Assembly: GCA_903910215.1 (NCBI GenBank)
Contig: CAIVYV010000002.1
Location: 1 to 19,234, forward strand
Length of the DNA stretch: 19,234 nt
Reading direction: 5' to 3'
DNA from: an uncultured Pseudomonadota bacterium
Lineage (GTDB): Bacteria; Pseudomonadota; Gammaproteobacteria; Steroidobacterales; Steroidobacteraceae
The notes under the pieces are model-generated. The model was not told the origin of the DNA. It ran no database searches and saw only the letters and a list, made by a program, of their open reading frames with translations. The position numbers and the translations under genes were made by a program. This document shows positions 14,426 to 19,234 of this stretch, piece after piece; position 1 is the first letter of the stretch; every line of letters begins with the position of its first letter.

Positions 14426-14440
14426 GCACTAAATTAGTGC
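14426..14440. promoter_or_regulatory. NtrC binding site, glnA-distal
   Basis: GCACTAAATTAGTGC is a perfect 7-1-7 inverted repeat around 14433 and fits the NtrC consensus (TGCAC-N7-GTGCA) at all core positions. It lies about 130 bases upstream of the predicted glnA transcription start. It is also about 130 bases upstream of the glyQ start codon, so an effect on glyQ cannot be excluded. Confidence 0.85.
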
Positions 14441-14513
14441 TTTTTAGTGAGGCCGCGCGAGCCTCGCCGGAAGCCTAAGACTAAGCCCAATCAGTTCGAA
14501 TGATCGACAGGGC

Positions 14514-14519
14514 TATACT
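14514..14519 (+). promoter_or_regulatory. Possible -10 element for glyQ
   Basis: TATACT is a five-of-six match to the sigma-70 -10 consensus. It would start transcription near 14526, about 37 bases before the glyQ ATG. No good -35 is seen 16-18 bases upstream, so this is tentative. Confidence 0.4.
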
Positions 14520-14562
14520 TGCGCGCCAATTCGAGCCTTCAACGCTGCCAGCCACCGGTGCC

Positions 14563-15468
14563 ATGTCTCGCACTTTTCAAGAACTGATTTTTGCCCTGCA
14601 GCAGTACTGGTCGGACCAGGGCTGCGTCATTCTGCAACCCTACGACATGGAGATGGGGGCGGGGACTTTTCACACGGCCACCTTCCTGCGCTCAATCGGC
14701 CCGGAACCCTGGAGTGCCGCCTATGTACAGCCCTCGCGCCGGCCGACCGACGGTCGCTATGGCGATAACCCGTTTCGCTTGCAGCGTTACTACCAGTTCC
14801 AGGTGGTACTGAAGCCCTCACCGCTCGACATCCTCGATAAATATGTCGGATCGTTGAAGATGTTGGGTTTCGATCCTCTCACCCACGATATCCGCTTCGT
14901 CGAAGACAACTGGGAATCACCCACACTCGGTGCCTGGGGTCTCGGTTGGGAAGTGTGGCTGAACGGCATGGAAGTCACGCAATTCACCTACTTCCAACAA
15001 GTGGGTGGTATCGATTGTCGTCCGGTCACGGGCGAAATCACCTACGGACTCGAACGCCTTGCCATGTATTTACAAGGTGTCGACAGCGTTTTCGACATCG
15101 TTTGGACCAATGGTCCACGTGGCAAAGTCACGTATCGCGACGTGTACCACCAAAACGAGGTGGAGCAGTCCGCCTACAACTTCGAACACGCGGATACGAC
15201 CTCGCTGTTCCGTCATTTCGACGAACACGAAGCCGCGTGCCAACGTTTGCTCGAAGCCAAGCTCGCGCTGCCGGCTTACGAGCAAGTTCTCAAAGCTTCG
15301 CACACCTTCAATTTGCTGGATGCTCGTCGCGCGATTTCGGTGACTGAGCGTCAAAGATTCATCCTGCGGGTCCGTACCCTCGCTCGTGGTGTCGCACAAG
15401 CCTATTACGAGAGTCGCGAAGCGCTCGGCTTCCCAATGGGCTATGCCGGCAAGGAGGCTTCGCGATGA
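14563..15468 (+). CDS. glyQ: Glycine--tRNA ligase, alpha subunit
   Basis: GlyQ is the catalytic subunit of the bacterial alpha2-beta2 glycyl-tRNA synthetase, charging tRNA-Gly in the cytoplasm. The 301-residue protein has the conserved start TFQELIFALQQYWSDQGC and the class II elements around YDMEMGAGTFHTATFLR, then AYVQPSRRPTDGRYGDNP and RLQRYYQFQVVLKPSP. WEVWLNGMEVTQFTYFQQ and EITYGLERL (motif 3) follow. Length matches E. coli (303). ATG 14563 was preferred over an in-frame ATG at 14500 because the family begins near MSRTFQ and the extension is unconserved-looking. The Shine-Dalgarno is weak (GGTG, three bases before). The stop overlaps the glyS start as ATGA, which would keep the two subunits in balance. 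Confidence 0.97.
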   Translation: MSRTFQELIFALQQYWSDQGCVILQPYDMEMGAGTFHTATFLRSIGPEPWSAAYVQPSRRPTDGRYGDNPFRLQRYYQFQVVLKPSPLDILDKYVGSLKMLGFDPLTHDIRFVEDNWESPTLGAWGLGWEVWLNGMEVTQFTYFQQVGGIDCRPVTGEITYGLERLAMYLQGVDSVFDIVWTNGPRGKVTYRDVYHQNEVEQSAYNFEHADTTSLFRHFDEHEAACQRLLEAKLALPAYEQVLKASHTFNLLDARRAISVTERQRFILRVRTLARGVAQAYYESREALGFPMGYAGKEASR

Positions 15469-17534
15469 ACACCCGCGATTTTCTCTTCGAACTTGGCACC
15501 GAAGAATTGCCGCCGGTCGCGTTGCCCGAACTCGAGCGGGCGCTGTCGGAAGGGATCCGCAACGGCTTGGCCAGTGCCGGTCTTCCGCACGGCGATCTCG
15601 TCTCATATGCCGCACCGCGACGGCTCGCTGTGCTCGTGCGAGATCTCGCCGAGCAGCAACCCGAACAATTATTGAAGCGTCGCGGTCCGCCGGTATCGGC
15701 TGCTTTCGACAAGACCGGTCAGCCGACTCGAGCGGCCACCGCTTTCGCCGAATCCTGCGGCGTCGATATTGGCTCATTGGGCCGTATCACCGAGGGCAAG
15801 CGCGAGTTCCTCTACTTCGAGGGTAGTAAGCCGGGTGCGCCGACACCCTCTTTGCTCGCAGCGATCGTGCAAACCGCGCTCGACGCCTTGCCAATTCCGA
15901 AACGTATGCGTTGGGGTGCAAGCCAAGCCGAGTTCGTTCGCCCCGTGCACTGGGTCGTGCTGCGCTTCGGCGACGAAGTGCTCGACGCTACGCTGCTCGA
16001 TACCCGAGCCGGCAGCACCACGCGTGGCCATCGCTTTCATGCGCCCGGCGAATTGTCGTTACCGACACCGGCTGATTACGCCGACGTATTACGCAGCTCC
16101 GGTCATGTGATTGCACATTTCAATGAACGTCGCGAACGTATCCGTGAACAAGTCGAATCCGCAGCCTTACGTCTCGGCGGTCGAGCCGTCTTCGACGATG
16201 CGCTACTCGATGAAGTCACTGCGTTGGTCGAGTGGCCGGTGCCAGTCGAAGGTCGCTTCGACGATGAGTTTCTGGAACTGCCGCGCGAAGTGCTGATCTC
16301 CACGCTGCAGGAACACCAACGCTATTTTCCCGTGGAAGATGCGGCCGGAAAGCTCTCTCCTTACTTCATCACCATCAGCAATATCGACAGCCGCGATCCC
16401 TCGCGAGTGCGCGAAGGCAACGAACGCGTCGTCCGCCCACGCTTGTCGGATGCTGCGTTCTTCCAGCGACAAGATCGGCGGGCCCCATTGCGCGGCTGGC
16501 GCGACGGCTTAGACCGCGTCACCTTCCAAGCCAAGCTCGGTTCGATCGGTGACAAAGTTCGCCGCATCGCGAGTCTCGCGAGTCAGATCGCCCCGCTCGT
16601 CGGCGGTCAATCGACTTTGGCGATGCAAGCAGCCGAACTCTCCAAATGTGATCTGCTCTCCGCGATGGTCGGCGAGTTTCCGGAGCTGCAAGGCATCACA
16701 GGCGCCAACTACGCTGCCGCCGATGGAGAGCCTGCCGAAGTGGCGAGCGCTATCCGCGAACATTATCTGCCGCGCGGCGCTGGCGACGAGTTGCCTTCGA
16801 CCGCAAGTGGTATCGCCGTGGCGTTGGCCGACAAGCTCGACACGCTCGCAGGCATTTTTGGTATCGGTCAAAAGCCGAGTGGCACGAAGGATCCTTTCGC
16901 GTTGCGCCGTGCTGCGATTGGCGTACTGCGAATTTTGCTTGAACGGCGTCTCGACCTCGATTTGGCCGATCTCGTTGCGCAGGCAGTGGCGCTGCAACCG
17001 GTCAGTACGCCCGATACGCAAAGCGAGGTCTTGGGTTTCATGATGGATCGACTGCGCGCGATCCAACTCGAAGCAGGCCACGGCAGCGAAGCGTTCGATG
17101 CCGTGCAAGCCACCGGCTCCACGAAACCAGGCAACATCCAATCGCGACTCGAGGCCTTGCGCCGGTTCCGCGAATTGCCAGAAGCGGAGAGTCTTGCCGC
17201 TGCCAACAAGCGTATCGCCAACATCCTCAAGAAAACGGAAACGGGCACGCTATCGACAAGTATTGATGCCGCCTTACTGCGTGAGCCCGCCGAACGCGCG
17301 TTAGCTGCTGCTCTCGATGCAATTGCCTCTTCCGTCGATACGCATCTGCGTCGTACCGAATACGATGCCGCGCTGACCTTGCTGGCCAGCTTGCGTCCAA
17401 CGATCGACGCCTTCTTCAACGATGTGATGGTGAATGACCCGGATGCGGCCTTGCGTGCCAATCGGCTCGCCCTCGTGAACCGCGTCAGAACGCTGTTCTC
17501 CGGCGTTGCCGACTTGTCGCGTTTGCCAGGATGA
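15465..17534 (+). CDS. glyS: Glycine--tRNA ligase, beta subunit
   Basis: GlyS is the large tRNA-binding subunit that partners GlyQ. The 689-residue protein is exactly the length of E. coli GlyS. It begins with the typical FLFELGTEELPP (5-16) and contains SYAAPRRLAVLVRDLA, RMRWGASQAEFVRPVHWVV, the EHQRYFPV stretch (about 282-289), and GTKDPFALRRAA in the HD-like region. A C-terminal DALR-type anticodon-binding domain (about 580-680) ends with VMVNDPDAALRANRLALV. The start overlaps glyQ and the stop overlaps the next gene, both as ATGA, so three genes are translationally chained. Confidence 0.97.
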   Translation: MNTRDFLFELGTEELPPVALPELERALSEGIRNGLASAGLPHGDLVSYAAPRRLAVLVRDLAEQQPEQLLKRRGPPVSAAFDKTGQPTRAATAFAESCGVDIGSLGRITEGKREFLYFEGSKPGAPTPSLLAAIVQTALDALPIPKRMRWGASQAEFVRPVHWVVLRFGDEVLDATLLDTRAGSTTRGHRFHAPGELSLPTPADYADVLRSSGHVIAHFNERRERIREQVESAALRLGGRAVFDDALLDEVTALVEWPVPVEGRFDDEFLELPREVLISTLQEHQRYFPVEDAAGKLSPYFITISNIDSRDPSRVREGNERVVRPRLSDAAFFQRQDRRAPLRGWRDGLDRVTFQAKLGSIGDKVRRIASLASQIAPLVGGQSTLAMQAAELSKCDLLSAMVGEFPELQGITGANYAAADGEPAEVASAIREHYLPRGAGDELPSTASGIAVALADKLDTLAGIFGIGQKPSGTKDPFALRRAAIGVLRILLERRLDLDLADLVAQAVALQPVSTPDTQSEVLGFMMDRLRAIQLEAGHGSEAFDAVQATGSTKPGNIQSRLEALRRFRELPEAESLAAANKRIANILKKTETGTLSTSIDAALLREPAERALAAALDAIASSVDTHLRRTEYDAALTLLASLRPTIDAFFNDVMVNDPDAALRANRLALVNRVRTLFSGVADLSRLPG

Positions 17535-18262
17535 TCGCGCTCCGCTCGCTCATCTTCACCGTTTTCATGTTTGCGTGGACGCTGCTCTACGCGGTCATCT
17601 TCGTCATCGCAGCGCCTTTCGTTTCGATACGACGACGATTTGATTTCGTCCGTTGGTATGGACAGCGCATGCTCGACGGATTGCGCCTGATCTGCGATCT
17701 ACGTTTCGAAGTCAGCGGCCTCGAAAATATCCCCGCCGAGCCGCACATCGCCTATTGGAAACATTCCTCGGCCTGGGAGACTTTCGCGCAATTTTTACTC
17801 GGTCCGCCCAAAGTCATCGTGCTCAAACGCGAGTTGATGTACATCCCTTTCTTCGGCTGGGGTCTCGCTTTGTTGAGATCGATCCCGGTCGATCGTGGCG
17901 CAGGCGCCTCAGCTGTCAATCAAGTCGTGCAGCGTGGCACCATCAGACTGCGCGAAGGATTGTCGATTCTGATCTTCCCGGAAGGTACCCGAGTCGCGGC
18001 GGGTGAGACCCGTCGCTACGGTGTCAGCGGTGCGCTACTAGCGAGTCGCAGTGGTTATCTGATCGTACCGGTCGCGCACGATGCGGGGCACTACTGGGCA
18101 CGTCGCGGTTTGCTGAAAAAGCCCGGGACGATCCGCGTCATCATCGGCGCACCGATCGTGACTGCCGGCCGCGATCCGCGCGAGATCAACGAGGAAGCGC
18201 AGCGTTGGATCGAAGACACGCTGCGCCAACTGCCCTCGGCAAACCTCTCGAGCGGAGACTGA
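17531..18262 (+). CDS. Lysophospholipid (1-acylglycerol-3-phosphate) acyltransferase family protein
   Basis: This 243-residue PlsC-like acyltransferase probably acylates a lysophospholipid at the inner membrane. An N-terminal membrane helix (about 5-30) is followed by the acyltransferase domain. Motif I is HSSAWE (H78, E83), so the usual H-x4-D is H-x4-E. Motif II lies around SIPVDRGAGAS, and motif III is FPEGTR (149-154). Members with glutamate in motif I occur in a gammaproteobacterial subfamily, so activity is likely, though the substrate is unknown. The ATG overlaps the glyS stop. In related genomes gmhB often sits between glyS and such a gene, but it is missing here. I do not assign the symbol plsC because a second, housekeeping PlsC may exist elsewhere. 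Confidence 0.9.
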   Translation: MIALRSLIFTVFMFAWTLLYAVIFVIAAPFVSIRRRFDFVRWYGQRMLDGLRLICDLRFEVSGLENIPAEPHIAYWKHSSAWETFAQFLLGPPKVIVLKRELMYIPFFGWGLALLRSIPVDRGAGASAVNQVVQRGTIRLREGLSILIFPEGTRVAAGETRRYGVSGALLASRSGYLIVPVAHDAGHYWARRGLLKKPGTIRVIIGAPIVTAGRDPREINEEAQRWIEDTLRQLPSANLSSGD

Positions 18263-18266
18263 TCCG

Positions 18267-19234
18267 ATGCGTCGCAGACAATTCATGGGTCGCCTCGCCT
18301 CCTTAGGCGTCGCGGCTGCGATCGCGCACAATTTCGAACGTGCGCAGGCAAATACTTTCAAGATCAAGACCGACGTCGAGCCAACCGAGCTGTCGATTAC
18401 GGCGCTGCAAGAGCTTTTCGCGAAAGGCTTTAGTAGCGAAGCAATCGTCGCCGGGTACCTCGCTCGCATCGAGCGCGAAGACGCTCTCTTCAGGTCGGTC
18501 ATCGCCGTCAACCCGAGAGCGATCGAGACAGCACGCGTGCTGGATTTGGAGCGACATACGGGTCGCAGCCGCGGTGCACTGCATGGCGTGCCCATCCTGC
18601 TCAAAGACAATATCGAGTCGATCGACCCGATGCCGACGACCGCAGGTTCGCTCGCTCTCGCTCGTTCGCAGGCAACCCGAGATGCCGATCTCGTCGTGCG
18701 ATTACGTGCCGCGGGTGCGGTGATTCTCGGCAAGACCAATCTTAGCGAGTGGGCGAACTTCCGCTCCACGCGCTCCATGAGTGGTTGGAGCGCCGTCGGC
18801 GGGCAGACAGGTAATGCCTATGATCCCAAGCGCAATCCGTCAGGGTCGAGTTCAGGTTCGGCGACGGCAGCCGCGCGCAGTTTTTGCGCGGTAGCCATCG
18901 GCACCGAAACGGACGGTTCTATTTTGTCGCCAGCTGCACTCAATGGCATCGTCGGTTTCAAGCCGACGCAGACTCGGGTCAGCGGCCGCGGCGTGATACC
19001 GCTGTCACCTCGACAAGATGTGGCGGGACCCATGGGTCGTAATGTCGCTGATGTCGCAGCCGTGGCGACGATTTTGTTCGACCAAGCCTTCGATGTTGCG
19101 CCGGTTTTGACTGCCCGCGCCGCTGTCTTGAAGGGCCGCCGAATCGGCTGGTGGCCGGGCTCACCCAATTTGCGTCCCGATGTACTTGCGCAATGCAACA
19201 TGATCCGCGATTTGTTGATTGCCAATGGCGTCGA
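18267..19234 (+). CDS. Amidase-signature family protein with Tat signal, 3' end cut by window
   Basis: This open frame continues past the window; 322 residues are visible. It belongs to the amidase signature family, which hydrolyses amides through a Ser-cisSer-Lys triad. The triad is readable: K113 (ILLKDN), cis-serine S194 (PSGSSSGSA) and nucleophile S218 (GTETDGSILSPAA), with 24 residues between the two serines as in other members. The N-terminus has a twin-arginine-like motif (RRRQFMG), a hydrophobic stretch and AQA at 26-28, suggesting export by Tat. The variant TETDGSI is seen in peptide-amidase-like members, so a peptide amide is possible but unproven; GatA is unlikely because of the signal peptide. 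GGAG nine bases upstream supports ATG 18267. It follows the acyltransferase by four bases. Confidence 0.9.
   Translation, partial: MRRRQFMGRLASLGVAAAIAHNFERAQANTFKIKTDVEPTELSITALQELFAKGFSSEAIVAGYLARIEREDALFRSVIAVNPRAIETARVLDLERHTGRSRGALHGVPILLKDNIESIDPMPTTAGSLALARSQATRDADLVVRLRAAGAVILGKTNLSEWANFRSTRSMSGWSAVGGQTGNAYDPKRNPSGSSSGSATAAARSFCAVAIGTETDGSILSPAALNGIVGFKPTQTRVSGRGVIPLSPRQDVAGPMGRNVADVAAVATILFDQAFDVAPVLTARAAVLKGRRIGWWPGSPNLRPDVLAQCNMIRDLLIANGV

Larger units (their letters stand above)
14264..14562. other. Intergenic region between glnA and glyQ
   Basis: This 299-base divergent gap has no credible gene. It is visibly more AT-rich than the flanking genes. It holds a sigma-54 promoter for glnA, two NtrC-type dyads and a possible sigma-70 -10 for glyQ, each listed separately. 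I see no T-box or other riboswitch. Confidence 0.8.

Overview
The window is a compact chromosomal stretch of about 19 kb from a moderately GC-rich gammaproteobacterium. Evidence for this is the block envC / rhodanese (yibN) / grxC / secB / gpsA next to trmL, which follows the enterobacterial neighbourhood apart from missing gpmM and cysE. The glnA-ntrB-ntrC order and the two-subunit glyQ-glyS synthetase with an acyltransferase behind it point the same way. A Xanthomonadales/Nevskiales/Steroidobacter-like lineage seems plausible, but I cannot place it to family. I see no mobile elements, rRNA or tRNA genes, CRISPR arrays or prophage genes. The region reads as core genome with very short gaps.

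Layout. 1-845: end of an EamA-type transporter. 784-1961 (minus): a secreted protein of unknown function and a small four-helix membrane protein. 2049-2447 (plus): MAPEG-like membrane protein. 2436-5481 (minus): operon envC > ctpA > dedA, an envelope and cell-division module with overlapping genes. 5507-7780 (plus): rhodanese > grxC > secB > gpsA. 7761-8261 (minus): trmL. 8298-9233 (plus): a class 1B-type dihydroorotate dehydrogenase. 9202-14263 (minus): glnA > ntrB > ntrC > mscS-type channel. 14563 to the end (plus): glyQ > glyS > acyltransferase > Tat-type amidase (cut by the window edge).

Regulation is most readable in the 299-base glnA/glyQ gap. A sigma-54 -24/-12 element reads toward glnA, and two NtrC-type inverted repeats lie 30 bases apart about 100 and 130 bases upstream of the predicted start. 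This closely resembles the enterobacterial glnAp2 design. NtrB and NtrC, encoded just downstream of glnA, would act on this promoter, giving a closed nitrogen-control loop. The glutamine synthetase also keeps the tyrosine used for adenylylation.

Two divergent gene starts (envC/rhodanese and trmL/pyrD) share a nearly identical block, TATAATCTCT(C)GCATG, with a perfect -10 hexamer only 6-7 bases before the ATG. This suggests leaderless or near-leaderless mRNAs. I found no convincing novel multi-gene system. The best second-look items are this promoter architecture, the class 1B-type PyrD without PyrK, the HX4E acyltransferase, the unknown secreted protein, and the mscS-type gene at the end of the nitrogen operon.
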